DNA of 64,000 nt from Rutstroemia sp. NJR-2017a BVV2 (taxonomy: Eukaryota; Ascomycota; Leotiomycetes; Helotiales; Rutstroemiaceae): the NCBI GenBank assembly GCA_002946415.1, contig NJPS01000058.1, positions 124,001 to 188,000 on the forward strand, written 5' to 3'. This document shows, piece by piece, positions 21,408-34,517 of the stretch. The notes under the pieces were generated by a model. That model did no database searches and had not been told where the DNA came from. It was given only the letters and a program-made list of their open reading frames with translations. Each line of letters starts with the position of its first letter. Positions within the stretch are counted from its first letter, which is position 1. The position numbers were made by a program, and so were the translations under genes.

Positions 21408-23600
21408 CTAAGTAGAGTTGCTAATAGCAAGCAGCTTAGTATAATTTGGGGTTCCCAACCCAGTAGCAGGATCCCAACCCGCAACAGCAGAGAATCCAGC
21501 ACCAGAAATAACACCGCTGCATCCCGTGATCTTACCACTCGTGATATCGGTCAATGCCGAGCTAGCATTAGTGTAGAGCCATGGGTTGAGGAAACCGAGA
21601 CCAGCTTTGCCGGCTGCGACACGGTTGGAGTTGATTAATTGGATGACGGAACTGAAGGTTGGGGTGGCGCAGGATGTACCGTCGACGAGTTCGGCACTGC
21701 CGGAGGCTACGATGACGACTGTGATTGTGTTAGTGGATAATCTGGTTGATGGGATGGAATGGGAATATTTACAGTTTGTAGCTTGAGCAGCGACATCAGG
21801 GTAGGCACGACCGGATTTGTTGAAGTAGTTGGTTACTCCTGCGTGAGTGGTGTCGGTGGTAAGCCACTTGTTGACTGCTGAGGCTTGGTATGAAGGTTGT
21901 CCAAAGACGGAAGAGAATCCTCCACCACCATCAGTCCATGCTTTTCTATGTTGTGTCAGCATTTTTCTATTAAGAAAAAGGGGTTTTGTGAACCTACTCA
22001 GGGCTGTTACCGGTAGTTCCACCAACGACAGTGACCCACGGGCAAGATGCTGGGAAACTGGTAGTGAAACCTTTGGTAGTTCCAGTAGTTACGCAGGTGG
22101 TTCCAACTCCAGAGTCACCAGAGGCCACCAAGACTGAAACACCACGAGCACCAAGTTGGGAGAACAAGCTGCACACTTCGTCGGCGTAGCTCAGTGGGAC
22201 AGTAGACTCGTCATCACCATAAGAGATGGAGATGGTTTGTGGAAGAGCTGAGGTACTCAAACCCAAGAGGTAGTCGAGGAACTCGAGGTATGGCTCGTTG
22301 GTGTTTGAACCACCGCCAACAATAGGAGGAGAACCACCAGTAGAGTAGCTATTCGTGGTTAGAATAGATTCTGAAGCATGTCAATAGTTTACTCACTAGA
22401 CGTTAGGGATTTCTGATGTAATAGCTCTGGCGTATTGAACGTCGAGGTTGGCTTCAATACCAGGGTAACCGCTTCCGGAAGAAGGGCAAGTACCACCGTT
22501 AATGAGGGTGCAGGTATATGTGTATGCCTTGTTCGCAAAATAGGCGTAGCTGTTCATGAATGTAGTGAGATCGGACTTCGATGGCCATTGCTCGAGGAAA
22601 CCAGCAATACCCATCAATCCTTTGGTCAAAGTTGCTGGGGCTGAGGTGAAGGAGTACAGGTTGGCAAGACAGGTTGGAGTGATGGTGGTACCACTGCAAC
22701 CGGTGACTGCTGCGGTGCCTTCGGTGAACAGAGCACTTTCATCGATGGCGGTATGCTCCTTGATGGTGGATCTCATTGCACGAAGACCGAAGAATGTGGT
22801 AGGCTGAACGATATCGACGTGCCCTTTCAAAGCATCTGGGAGACTGTACTCTAGAGTACGAACAGCACCTTCCTTTAGGCCCTTGTTGACTATGAGGTGT
22901 TAGAGATGGACTAATGAGGGTGATACGATGAGGTAAGGGTACGATGTAGAGATCAAGGTCGGGTAAATATAAGTTAACAAAACAACATACTGTAAGCATT
23001 GTATTCTGCTTGAAGGAGCTCTTCGATCTGAGAAACAGTAGCTTCCAGGATGACTGAGTCGCCTCGTGCTGAGACGGTTGCTTGACTATCCAATTTGGCT
23101 GTAGCTAACCATTGCAGGACAAGATCACGAGATTCAGTCTTGGGGGCGATCATAGCATCAATCACATGCTGATCAAGATGAGACAAGTAAAGATCATGAC
23201 CTGGAGTAGCAATCTGAGCAGATGTTAGTATATGGTTCTTGACTTATCGCACCGAGCGTGAGAGAACTAGTTGCATGAGAATCACAGCAACATAGTCCAT
23301 GATACCAAAAGTGCTTCCAGAGATCCTTAGACCGAGGAGAAAGCCTCTAACTAGACAAAGCATTGGGATCGCAAAACTCACGTTCGTAGCCAGTTCATAG
23401 AACTTGTCCTTGTTTTGCTGCACCAAGTGCAATCTCAACTTCATGAGCGAAGCATCCTTGTCCAACTTCACAGTCTCGTCCAATTCCCATCCTGGAGGTG
23501 GGGTGGAGATCTTCTCGAAGATACTTGATTTCACAAAAGTAGGTAACGCATGTACTGAGCTTACCGCCAGCACTGCGGAGAAGACTTTGACGAGGAACAT
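21408..23600 (-). CDS. Secreted tripeptidyl peptidase, sedolisin family S53
   Basis: Acid serine-carboxyl peptidase that removes tripeptides from protein N-termini. Six exons (23600..23382, 23213..22991, 22889..22397, 22348..21998, 21945..21773, 21718..21408), 589 aa. The signal peptide is [18 protein letters not shown]; a pro-kumamolisin activation domain follows (residues about 30-190, with [16 protein letters not shown]). Catalytic residues of the sedolisin triad are visible: Glu293 and Asp297 in [11 protein letters not shown] and Ser502 in DGTSCATP; the oxyanion-hole Asp lies in [12 protein letters not shown] calcium-site-like segment near the C-terminus reads [17 protein letters not shown]. 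The residue before GTS is Asp where many relatives have Gly or Ser. It neighbours the AA9 gene on the same strand, but the 1.5-kb gap gives no evidence of co-regulation. Confidence 0.96.
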
Positions 23601-26260
23601 CTTGTCGAAGGAAGGAGGATGATGACAAGAAACACATCAAAAGAGGCGACTGGGCAGACATACTTATGCCAATCCAGCCAAGACGATGGCGGAAAACAAG
23701 CCTGCGGCATCGACGCTGTACCTGCTTCTCTAAGCAAATGGTGGGGTAATGAGCTGCCTTTCAAAGAAGTTGACCTGCCATGTCACCCCTTCTCCACCAT
23801 ACTATTGTTCTTCATTTATTAAGGTTATCTTGCATCCGTAACTTTATTGGAGGATGCGAAATGTTATGGTGGGAGATCGCCACGAATGTGGATTAGGTGT
23901 TGCCAGATTAGGAAGCTCATATCGGAGATCGGATTGCACGTTGCTCAATGCATGTCAAATGGCCACAAGTCTCCTTCCGCATTCACAGAATTGCCGAGGA
24001 TAACTGAAGATGATAGGTTAACACTTCAATTCACAATCAAGTACCGAAATGGTGTCTGATTCCGTGCAGGATTATTGTACAGGATTTGATCACGAGAGGC
24101 CGTTCTTAAGCGGAAATCATTTGCACATGGGCCTAATCTTATCCTAACTTCTAGGACTTTCGTTAGAGAATAGCTGCCCATTTTGAAAGCGGTTGCATTG
24201 CTTTAGTGGAACACGAACGGGATACGAATGACATGGACAGAAGAACTTCCTGAATAGGACGATAAGAGAAGCTCGAGATCATGACAAAAGCACATGTTTT
24301 GGAGATTCACGATGTGAGGGAAATACTTTCTATAGATATAGCGCATCTGCGTTCGGTACCCCCGCCTGAACCCGTTGCTCTTTCATGTACTCTATTTAGG
24401 CGCAATACCGAAGTAACTACTCGTCGCGCTGGCAGTACATGTGAGTCGTACTTCAATGCATGCCGCCACCTGTATGGAATATTGAAAGCGCTGTTCAAAG
24501 AGGATACAGCATGTGACTGCTTCGATACATCTTCCAAAACTCCGTCTGCGATGTCTTATACCTAAAAATCAGGTGGGAAACCCTCTTAACGGCTTTTCAA
24601 CCTTGAATACTAAGGTTTTCTGGATTTTAAGAACGGCTAGGTTCCTTTCGCAGCATGAAGATTCCGCTAACATCAGCAAGAAAGACAATCCAATATGCTT
24701 ATCGCAGTCCAGTCTTCTTCGTGGGTAATCACTGAAGCGCAAAAATGGTGAAACAGTGGAATTGCGCATTGCGCAGCCAAGCCCGTGATAGTCGACTCAC
24801 TTCAGTCTCAGAAAAGCAACGCGATAACTTCAAGGTACTTGCGTGATATTGTTTTGACATTCACGTGAAGGCCTTGGCCAAAAATCTGATGTCTGGTGAT
24901 GTCCACTTGGACAAGTCTGAAGCACGACTCCAGTGCTCGGAGATTTTACTATAGCATTGGAAGTATACGGTGTTCTGCCTGGTACTCTGTACTAGCAGCA
25001 AAACTCCTGGAACACAACTGGATTCCGGTTGAGCGCTTTTGCCAGGCAAGATTGAAGCAGGCTAGAAAGTAGCACGAAGAACAGAGAAGAAGGCGAACCC
25101 CAAAGGTCAAGAGCAGAGAACACAGAATTCACATGGAAAAGGCATGCGAATCTGATGAATTCTGGAGCGGAACGGCCTGGTCTCCTTCGAAAATGTCTCA
25201 TCTGTTGTATGCATCGTGCACGCTTTAACAACGGAACGTCGTGTATCGCCCGGTCTGGTAAATTTGCTGCGATCTCTCCCTTGGTACTAACCCGTCATAT
25301 ACCGTGTGTCGTTGAGTGAAGGATATTCTAGCAAACAAGCAATAACCGATCGCAGTGCCGAAATGATTCATATGGAGTATTGACTCACTTCAATTACAGC
25401 ATTCCTGTATCGAAAACCGTGGCTGGCTGGAGCCTTCTGTACCTCTCTGCCTTACAACCTAAGCAATCTACCGCACTAAACCGAAACAAGCCCACCAGTA
25501 TGTCACATTTGCTCACATCCTCCAAAAATTTTGCAAAGCGGCCCACACGATGACTCTAAGCGAGAGGGCTATATAATCTTCAGCTCTCCCTCCCATCTCG
25601 CCCTTCTTTTTTCTCCATCTTAGTGCATGGGTTTTACGCATATCAGTGAGGATTCGTCCGAGATTGCGTTTTTGCTAGTTGAAAACTATAACCATGACCA
25701 CTCCAGGATGTCATGTACAGCCTGGGAATCTTTGGAAACACTCTCATTCGAATATGAATGGAATCTCACTTTTGTTTTTCATTGCGGGTTGGTTCTTGAT
25801 GGACTGCCGTGAAGAAGAATGGGATGGAAATGGGTTTTGGTGGTGAGGCGGATGATAGGACGATGGATATGAGGAAGGGAAGGGAAGAAATAAAGCGATG
25901 GGAATTTGTTCATTCTGTTCTATGTGCTTGATGGCTTGGAGACTGGTTTGCGCTGTAATGCTGCCTGTTTTGTGCTGTTGCGGTTGTTGTGATCGCTGTG
26001 CTGGATAGGCCGATGATGATAGTTACAAGTACTCCAGAAACTCCGACGTAGTCAGTTTGGTAATGCTGTATGCTCTCTTTCAATTATATCACCTCCGAAT
26101 GTGATTTCCATCAATCTTCAAAAGTGATTTGGTAGCATTGCATAACCAACAAATCCCAAGGTTCTGATCCGCAACCCACAGCTTGCGCAACCATCAAAGT
26201 GCTTCGCTCGATCTACAACGTCACTCTAGACCACAGTTTCCCAAGAATTATTCACAAACC
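23601..26260. other. 2.7-kb intergenic region, no gene seen
   Basis: Lies between two divergent genes (peptidase minus, RmlD-like plus). Several frames of 60-95 codons exist but none has recognisable motifs or consistent coding character. It is likely promoter and untranslated sequence; a non-coding transcript cannot be excluded. Confidence 0.5.
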
Positions 26261-27327
26261 ATGGCGAAGACTGCCCTCGTCACCGGCGCGACTGGTTTAC
26301 TCGGCCGACAAGTTGTGAAGGCATTCGAAAGAGAGAACTGGAAAGCAGTCGGCACAGGATTCTCACGGGCAAATCCCCCCGCAATCTTGAGGGTCGATCT
26401 TGGTTCCGAATCAGAGGTTGCAAAGACGATTGATGAAGTCAAGTAATGTCACATCCCCCCTCTATTATTAGCTGCGCAACTAATGGGGAGGAGGATTTGA
26501 AGACCTCAAGTCGTGGTACATTGTATGTTCTCACTCAGCTTGCTGCCCGCATCTTATCACTGCTGACATCACCAATTCCAGGTGCAGCGAATCGATTTCC
26601 AGACAAATGCGACAACGATCCTGAAGGCACACGAGCCCTCAACATCGCGGCATCTGCATCACTGGCAAAGCTTTGCGCTGAACGATCTATCCTTCTTATC
26701 TACATCTCCACCGACTACGTGTTTCCCGGTACCGAAGGCGACGCTCCATACGAGATTACAAGCACTCCCAAACCCCCGAATTTATACGGAGAGACAAAAC
26801 TTGAGGGCGAGAAGGCGGTTCTGGCGGAATATGAAAAGACAGGCAAATCCGGTCAAGCAGTAGTACTCAGGGTTCCTGTGCTCTACGGCGAGGGCGAACC
26901 TGAAGAAAGTGCTATTGGAGTCCTCGTCAATTCCGTCTGGAAAGCTCAGGAGAAAGACGCCAAAATCAAGATGGATCACTGGGCACTGCGCTATCCGACA
27001 AACACCGAGGACGTCGGTCGAGTTCTCGTGGACATTGCAGCCAAATATCTGGAGAGCGACGATGCATCGAAACTACCCGCGATTCTACAATTCTCCTCCG
27101 AGGACAAATTCACCAAATATGAGATCTGCCAGCAGTTTGCTGAGATATTAGGCTTACCGTTAGATGGAATGGTGGCCAATACGGAGGGAAATGATCCCAA
27201 TGCGAGTGTGCAGAGACCGTATGACTGCCATTTGTCTACGAAGGCGTTGAAGGATTTGGGGATTAATGTGGCTACGATGGATTTTATGGGCTTTTGGAGG
27301 CGGGAGATGCGAGCGTTTAGAAAATAG
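26261..27327 (+). CDS. RmlD/MAT2B-like NAD(P)-binding protein with a 20-nt microexon
   Basis: Short-chain-dehydrogenase-fold protein of the extended RmlD-substrate-binding group, closest in style to the regulatory beta subunit of methionine adenosyltransferase (MAT2B) in animals and fungi. Exons 26261..26442, 26503..26522 and 26582..27327 give 315 aa. Seen: nucleotide-binding TGATGLLG near the start; VVVHCAANRFPD (assembled across the microexon); STDYVFPG; and the YxxxK pair in [12 protein letters not shown]. The middle exon is only 20 nt and supplies PQVVVH, which the family needs, so I consider it real. A dTDP-sugar reductase role is less likely in a fungus, but the exact substrate cannot be settled from sequence. 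Confidence 0.9.
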
Positions 27328-28687
27328 GTAGCCACGAATAGCAAATAAGGCCGGCAGGAGGGCTGGAGGGCTGGACCTTGGCTGTAAATGAGCTGTAGAA
27401 GATATAACGGTTACAGTAAGAATCTGCCTGCTTGCCTGCTCATCACGTAACTTTAGCCTTCAACAGCAATAAACCAAGCCCAGGTCGTCTCTTGTCTGCG
27501 TAAGAGAGTTGCGGTTCGGCGCTTCACAGAAAAAGGATTCGGCACCGACATGGTTAAATTTCTCACCGACTGCATTGTTTCGTTTCAAATGTCCACCTAC
27601 TGTACTAGCTAAGATTCATGGCATCATTGCGGATAGTAAGCTGTGATTAAGTAGCATAGGCGCTGGAAATGAGGTGTTTCCAGTCCAGCCGTCTCCGAGC
27701 CAGAGCCGGAGCCAGAGCCGGAGCCAGAGCCGTTTACGCCAACGAACGTTGATTGCGCATGCAGTAGGGGGAGAGAAGCTTCTGCAGCGATGGAAATGCA
27801 GCATTTGATCCATTCTTGCCCTTCCTCTCCACTCTGCAAACTACTGTACAAAGTATATTTGTTCCCTCCCAAAGGTGGAGTGCCACACATGCTACCGAGA
27901 AAAGCAGCAAACAGCCCGCAAAACCAACATCAAGGGACAGCACGGGGATTGGTTACATCAGCCCTGTGTGGTTCCGCAACAAGGTTCAGACCCAGGCCCT
28001 CCGCCGTAGAAAGGTAAAATGTCTTGAATTTGTTCAGATGTCCAGATGCAGTGGGTGCTTTGCCAATTTCCCCTGCGTCTCTCCCCCACATTTTTCGGGA
28101 AACCCCCTGTTGGAAAGTGGAAAAGAGGGAGAATGGGAGAATGCGAGAATGGGAGAATGGGAGAAATACTTACGAAGAGGAGGCAGATCTAGCGGAGTTT
28201 GCTTCGTGCTTGCTATTGCTCGAACGAACGAACGGACGAACGCCTCCAATTGCCAAGCATTCCATTCTTCTTCCCAAGACGTTGACTAAATTAAGATTAA
28301 TCCCCTAAATCCCCAAGTAACACTCTCCCGTCACTCGTGGTCTTCATCCTCCCGGACTGCAGCAAGCGCTTTGATTCGTGATCACTGGTCACCTGCTGCT
28401 CAATTTTCTTGTTTCTTGTTCCTTTCTACTTGTCTCCCCCCCTACACCTACACGCAGACTCGTGGTAGTATTGTATTGACAGAAAAACACAACCGAATCA
28501 TACTGCGCCAATTCCTTGGGCCAAGCAATTTCCCCCATCCAATCTCTTCCAATTCACTCTTTCTTGGAAGTCGATTAGGAGGAATATGCCCATAAGAGTA
28601 ATCGCTGGCGCTTCGACACAACATAGAACAACCGTCTACTACTTATGATCTTTCACCTATTTACCAACCATCGAACTAACATCCAAC
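27328..28687. other. Intergenic region with simple repeats
   Basis: About 1.4 kb. Holds a GGAGCCAGAGCC-type repeat (about 27697-27732), GGGAGAAT octamers (about 28128-28166) and a CGAACGAACGAACGGACGAACG-like run near 28219. No gene recognised; the right part is the promoter of the RA-PH gene. Confidence 0.5.
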
Positions 28688-31218
28688 ATGTCTGAAGTAC
28701 AAGGGGTAGTCCCCCCGCCATCGCAGAATAAATATACCCGATATCGATCCGTGAGAGTTGCGCCATCGAAGTCGGAATCCCCTCTAACAAATCAACATGT
28801 CGAATCTACTGCGTCCCTATCGAGGACGAAGAGCATGTCGAGATACCGCCGACCAAAGCCGGCAGTCAAGCCTGAAGACTCACCACCTATGCCCTCCCTA
28901 CCGCAACCGCATAGCGCTACACCCAACTATCCAAGTTTTGCGGCCGCGCCAATCTCAAAGACAAGACGTGCTTCCAATCCAGACAAGGCTGCAGCGCGTC
29001 TTCCAGCAGATTATGCGCAAACGAGACGACCAATTCCAATGCGATCGCAAACAACCGTGGCAGAGGGGTATCATAGTCAAAACGGAGAAATACAGGATCA
29101 CAACGGTTTGCGACAAAGACACAGTCCAGAAGAGCAAGAGCAGCCGCGACCAGTCCAACATAATGTCCTCACAACACAATCACCGCCGCCTATTTTACTG
29201 CCTATCAAGTTGAGCGACGCGGAAACGGAGAGGCTCTTAGAAGAACAGAAGCGCAAGGATTTGGAAAGATTGGAAGCAACTTTGAACGCAGCAGCGGCCG
29301 ATGCATTAAAGAATCCACCTCCGAAATTCGGCTTTTTCAGTAAAAGACGAGGGACAACATCTAAACCTGCCCCGCCTACACCTTTAAGTAATGGATCGGC
29401 TGCGCTCCGCGCCATCAACGATGGACCACCGAGGAATGATGGGCCGCCTAGAAGTAATGGCATACCTGTGCATGATGGTCCACCTAAAATCGATGCGCCT
29501 GCTTTGGCTCCTGTGGGTATACAGCAAGGGGGTGGAGGGATTGTCCCTCAGACTGACGCGCCAATATCAGCATCGAATGTGCTGGAGCGGGTAGGTAAAA
29601 TATACTATTTGCATGGGTAGCGCTGACAATATCACAGAGAGTCTTGATTCGCTGCAAACAGTCATCTATCAACCTCCCAGTTGATGCAGAAACCACGCCA
29701 TGGGAATTACTGAATTCTGCTGCGAATATCATGACAGCCAATATCAACCCTCGCACAGCCGTATTGCTGGAGTCATACACCCAACTTGGACTGGAACGTC
29801 GCATTCGTCGGTATGAGCACGTCAGGGATATTATGAATTCATGGGATAGAGATACTCAGAACGCTCTTTTGATAGAAGATTCCGATTCTCCATCGCGCGA
29901 CAAGGATTTAGAAGCCTCTTCCGTGCCGAAAGAGGCTCCCAAAGATGTTACAGTGTATCTATACCATTCCTGCCGACCCGGCAAATGGAACAAACGCTAC
30001 ATCACACTTCTATCCTCCGGACAAGTCTACATCTCCAAGAAGCCCGAAGCATCCATGGGCGACAAAGACTCCACCAATATCTGCCACCTGTCCGATTTCG
30101 ACATCTACACACCCACCGCGCACGAAATCCGGAAAAACCTCAAACCCCCCAAGCGCAACTGTTACGCAGTCAAGAGCCAGCAAAAAACCTCCATGTTCCT
30201 CAGCACCGAGAACTTCGTGCACTTCTTCTGCAGCGACGACGAACGCGCCGCCCACGAATGGTACTCGGCCGTGCAGAGCTGGCGCAGCTGGTACCTGGTC
30301 CACAAAAAAGGCGAAGGCCAACAGAAAGCCGCCAAAACCGTCAAGGAACTCAGCGCCAAGGTCCCCTCCCGCTCCGGGACCACGAAACGCGGGCACACCC
30401 ACCGCGTCAAAGTCTCTGTCGATGAATCCCCCTACACGATCGGCACTTTTGCGCCGCTGCTCGATATGCAGCGTTTCGACAAATCTGAAGACTCAGACGA
30501 CGAGAGATCGAAACAAGTCCCCTTCCATATGCGGAACACTTCAACCATCGCCCCTCTTCGGCAGGAGAAAGAGAAAGAGAAACCAAGACCCCCCGTCTCG
30601 TATCGTCCCCCGCCGGTAGAAGATGACGAGTTTGCCTCGGGTGGACTGCTAGGGAGAACCTATTCAGAACGTCAGAAAGCGCAGAGAGAGAGGGAGAATA
30701 GTTTGAAAAATGGGGGGGATGTCGTGCTTACAAATCCTGCTACTTCAATTTCCGCCAATCTTAATCCCGCAGCTGCTGCGCAACGCTCCCGCTCCATGTC
30801 TATGCGCTCGACTAGTAGACGACCTGCAGATTTACATTCACAAGTCCCCGCACAGCCACAATCGCAAACTCGTAACAACAGCTTAGCTGGCCCAGGGGCG
30901 GGCAGGAATAACAGTCTAGCAGGGAGAAATAACAGTCTAAGCGCGAAACTCAAACCGAAACCCCTCCTGGACTTTACACCACAGTTTGTGGAGCCTCCGC
31001 AGTGGAATAAGAAGGGGAAGGGCCATGGGGTGGATGCGCCGGAGGGGGTGAAGTTGGTGGAGGTGGCGACGACGGTGGGGGTGGAGGGGTTGGGGTTGGG
31101 AGAGGAGATTCCGAGGGAGAGGATGGTGTTTAGGAGGGAGGATGTGGGAGGGGGGAGACCGAGGACCGGGAGGGAGGCGAGTAGGAATAGGGAGGGGGGG
31201 AGGGGGTTGGGGAGGTAG
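28688..31218 (+). CDS. RA-PH domain protein (Ras-association plus pleckstrin homology)
   Basis: Exons 28688..29590 and 29638..31218 (intron with GCTGAC branch) give 827 aa. The first 280 residues are disordered, Ser/Pro-rich, with a charged helix (SDAETERLLEEQKRKDLERL) and repeated NDGPPRNDGPPRSNG. From about residue 302 an RA-like domain begins (RVLIRCKQSSINLPVDAETT ... WELLNSAANIM). A PH domain follows at roughly 415-540: VTVYLYHSCRPGKWNKRYIT, GQVYISKK, and the C-terminal tryptophan helix HEWYSAVQSWRSWYL. The RA-then-PH order resembles animal MRL/Grb7-10-type adaptors and fungal homologues, suggesting a membrane-recruited signalling or actin-linked adaptor (inference). The tail is low complexity with three NNSLAG/NNSLS repeats. 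Confidence 0.85.
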
Positions 31219-32671
31219 AAGGGCGGGGAGGTCAGACATTACACAAGATAGATAACAAAAATTCGCAACGGAAGGACAGGACAGGATGGGATAGGATAGG
31301 ATAGGATGGAGGCATGGTTTTTGTGATTGATACCACTTTTTATATTTGGGGCCTTGGTCTGTTTGGTCTGTTTAGTTGGGCTTGGTCGGTTTGGCTTGCT
31401 GCGGTCTGCTCCGGTCTGTTTAACGTTGGCTTGGATTTGCTTTGGTACGGAGCGTACGGGGAATCGAAAAAGGGAATTTAAAAAATCGGGAGATCTGACA
31501 AGAAGAGAAGAGAAGTGAGGGGGTTGGTATGTTATCTGGATTTTATATTACAACTCGGTGATATGGGCATTCAATGCATACATTTCAGCTGAATGGATTT
31601 GATATGATATGAGACGATATGAATGCCAGTGGATTTAAATTGAGACGATATTAGTTGAATGATTCGATCTGAGCTGAATGATTGGATTGGTTTGGATTGG
31701 ATTTGCATCCCAGTATATTTGATATCCAATAGATTCAATATGATTTCTTCGTACAACTTAGCTATACTTCGAAACTTATCATCAACCTTTACTTTAGATA
31801 CTGCGAGGGAGAGGGAAGCATCAGGTATAAAGAACGAAGAAAGTTAGTAAATCAGTAAATATATTAGAGAGTTATATCGATGAAGATAAGAACACAAAAG
31901 TAGAATAGAGTAGTAGATTGATATAGAGCGTATAAGTATAAGTATAAGTATAAGTAGATAATGATAGATCTCCAGTCCGGATAGAGACTCGAGAGTAACC
32001 TTACCAACCAAAATACGAACATACGAATATATAAGTAACGGAACAGCTCAACCTAAAGGTGACCACTCATCCACCTTCCTTACTCAGACGATCAGTCAGT
32101 CAGCATTCTCTTCTCTTCACGCCACATATATTTATCCATCCAGTGATCACCCTTTTTCCCGCTCACGCTTTACATATGCATCTATACGGCCACATTCATC
32201 ATCCGCTGGCATGCAGATACGAGTTTTCCATCACAAATCAATAATTCGTTATCTATGCATATTTTCAATCCATTGACAGAATTCACTAACGCATTATAGA
32301 ACATTCATGAGAAAACTGGTTTTCAAGTTGTTTGAATTTTGTATTATTCTTTCGTTGTAAAGAGCCAAGATCCATCTTATCCGAACCACTATGAGTATAT
32401 GTACTGTACCATAAGGTGCTGAATTATCGAGGATGTCATATTGAGCAAAGTAGCGTGAGCTCCAAAATATCTGAGCCTCTGATAGCAAAGGTTGCAAAAA
32501 AGAGAATTGAAGAAAACAAGATTGGTAATTAAACCATGCGCATGCAAATGATTGTGACCTTTTACTCCTCCACCAATTCTAAATGCCCGTTCATTCTCAT
32601 CATCATTGGTTCCTTCTCGTTAATTGATCATGAAGTAAACTGAAAAGGAAAGTTGGTCATGTTGGCGATCT
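31219..32671. other. Convergent intergenic region
   Basis: 1.45 kb between the ends of the RA-PH gene and the GPI-protein gene. AT-rich, with GATAGGATAG-type and AAGTAT repeats (about 31278-31307 and 31935-31957) and many TTTGATATGA/GATTGGATTTG-like words between 31590 and 31750. No gene recognised. Confidence 0.5.
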
Positions 32672-34517
32672 TTACAACATGAGAGCTGCAAGACCAGCAA
32701 CAGCCAAAGCACCAAAGCCGGAATCGAGCTTTTTGGCAGCATTGCTGAATTGGACGACACCGGAGGTAGTTGCAGTTCCGGCTGAAGCAACAACTGGTGT
32801 AGTTGCCAAAGTGGTGCTGAGACCGGCAACGGATGAAGCTGCAGATACACCAGATGGTGCTGGGCTAACTGCGGAACTCGGGACTGGGACAACTGGGATG
32901 CTCGTCACAACAGTAGTTGGTGGGGTGGCAACTGTAGCTGGTGGAGTGACAACTGAGACGACTGGAATGCTGGTTGCAGGGATGCTGGTAGCAGGTGTAG
33001 CTGGTGGAACAATAATCGAGGATGGGGGAGTAACAACCGAGACGACTGGAATTATCACAGTTCCTGCAGTAGAGACTGGGTAGGTAGCAGTTCCAATGGT
33101 GATTGTAGTTGGTGCCGGGTAGTAAGTGGTGTAAGATGAGACTGTGATGGTACTTGGGACAGCCGACGGGGTACCGACAGAAATCACAGGGATGGTGACA
33201 GTTCCAGCGGTAGAAACTGGATAAGTGACAGTTCCGATGGTGACGGTGGTTGGCGATGGGCAGTAGGTGGTGTAGTAGGAGACGGTGCTTGTCTGGTTAC
33301 CCGGAACAAGGACAGTTGTCGGCGCAGCTGTAGAAGTGTGGCTGATGGTGCAAGGGCAGTTTGTGATGGTCAAAGTAGTAGCGGTCGAGACAGTGTAAGT
33401 TTGGTTGCCCAAGGTAACGGTTGTTGGCGTAGGGCAATAAGTGGTGTAGCTGCTGACGATATGAGTAGTGTAGACGGTACTGGCCGAGATGGTAGTCGTC
33501 TTGGTGGTGTTCCAGGAAGGTGGGATAACGTAAGTGGATGGAGGAGGAGGAGCAACATAAGTGGATGATGGAGGAGGAACAACAACAGTAGTATTTGAGT
33601 AAGGTGGGACTACGTAGGTAGTTGGTGGAGGAGGAGGAGCAACAGTCGTGTTCTGGTGAGGTGGTACTACGTAGGTAGTTGGTGGTGGTGGAGGAGGAGA
33701 AACGGTGGTCGACTTGCTACTAATAGTGGTTGTCTTTGTCTCAGGTTGACTGTATGTGCAAGGGCAGTCGGTAATCGTCAAAGTGGTCGACTCGGTGATG
33801 CTGTATGTTTGGGTACCAATGGAGAAGGTAGTTGGAGTAGGACAAACAGTAGTGAGGATGTCGGTAGTGTAAGTGACCCAAGTAGTGTATTCGGTAGTGG
33901 TAGCCGTGGTGGGCAGGGTCGTCGGAGGAAACGTCTTGGTGGTGACAGGACTAGTTAGAGGAGCGGTGCCGCTGCTGCTTGGTACCCATGGAAATGTTAC
34001 TGTTGATGGGGTTGGAGTTGGCTTGACCTCGCTGCTGCTGCTTGGTACCCATGGCAATGTTGATGTTGATGGGGTTGGGGTTGGCTTGACCTCGCTGCTG
34101 CTGCTACTGGAGGGGGTTGGCGAAGTATGACTGGTTTGGATGGTGGTAGAGTAGGTGCATGGGCTGCATATGCATGTTAGTAGATGCATACGAAGAAGAC
34201 TTGGCAGTTCCTTGAAGAACGAGAAGGCTTACCAATCAGTGATGGTCAAGGTAGTTGACTCAGTGATAGTGTATGTCTTTGAACCCATGGAGAAGGTGGT
34301 CGGAGTTGGACAGACAGTGGTATAGATATCAGTGGTGATTGTCTGTGGTGGGAAAAGTCGAGTCAGCCAAAAGGAACAAACGAAAAAGTGCTCAAAGGCA
34401 TGAAGCTTGGATGTGACTTACAGTATACGCAATACCTGTGGTATTAGCCCAAAGACCATTGGCTTGGACGACAGCCATGAGCCCGAGGGCCGCGAGGAGC
34501 GATTGATGTGACTTCAT
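32672..34517 (-). CDS. Thr/Ser/Pro-rich cell-wall protein, probably GPI-anchored, with internal repeats
   Basis: Exons 34517..34422, 34342..34233 and 34163..32672 give 565 aa. The N-terminus is a signal peptide (MKSHQSLLAALGLMAVVQA). Five copies of a ~31-residue module follow the form 'Y-T-T-x-C-P-T-P-T-T-x-T-x-G-x-x-T-Y', ending TTLTIT or TVTIP; the first three are followed by (D/N)CPCT. Between copies 2 and 3 is a proline-rich stretch (PPPPPPTTYVVPP, repeated with N-T-T sequons). The C-terminus has a small-residue, Ser/Ala-rich segment then a hydrophobic tail (FGALAVAGLAALML), as in GPI signals. This architecture suits a heavily O-mannosylated wall mannoprotein or adhesin-like protein; function is inference. 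Module 5 has Tyr in place of the conserved Cys. No enzymatic motif seen. Confidence 0.88.

Noticed and set aside
24281..24565. 94-codon plus-strand frame in the peptidase/RmlD-like intergenic region
   Set aside because: No recognisable domain, untypical composition, and no joining exon found.
29945..30619. 224-codon plus-strand frame
   Set aside because: Shadow frame of the RA-PH gene over its PH domain; Ser/Pro/Arg-rich by codon offset.
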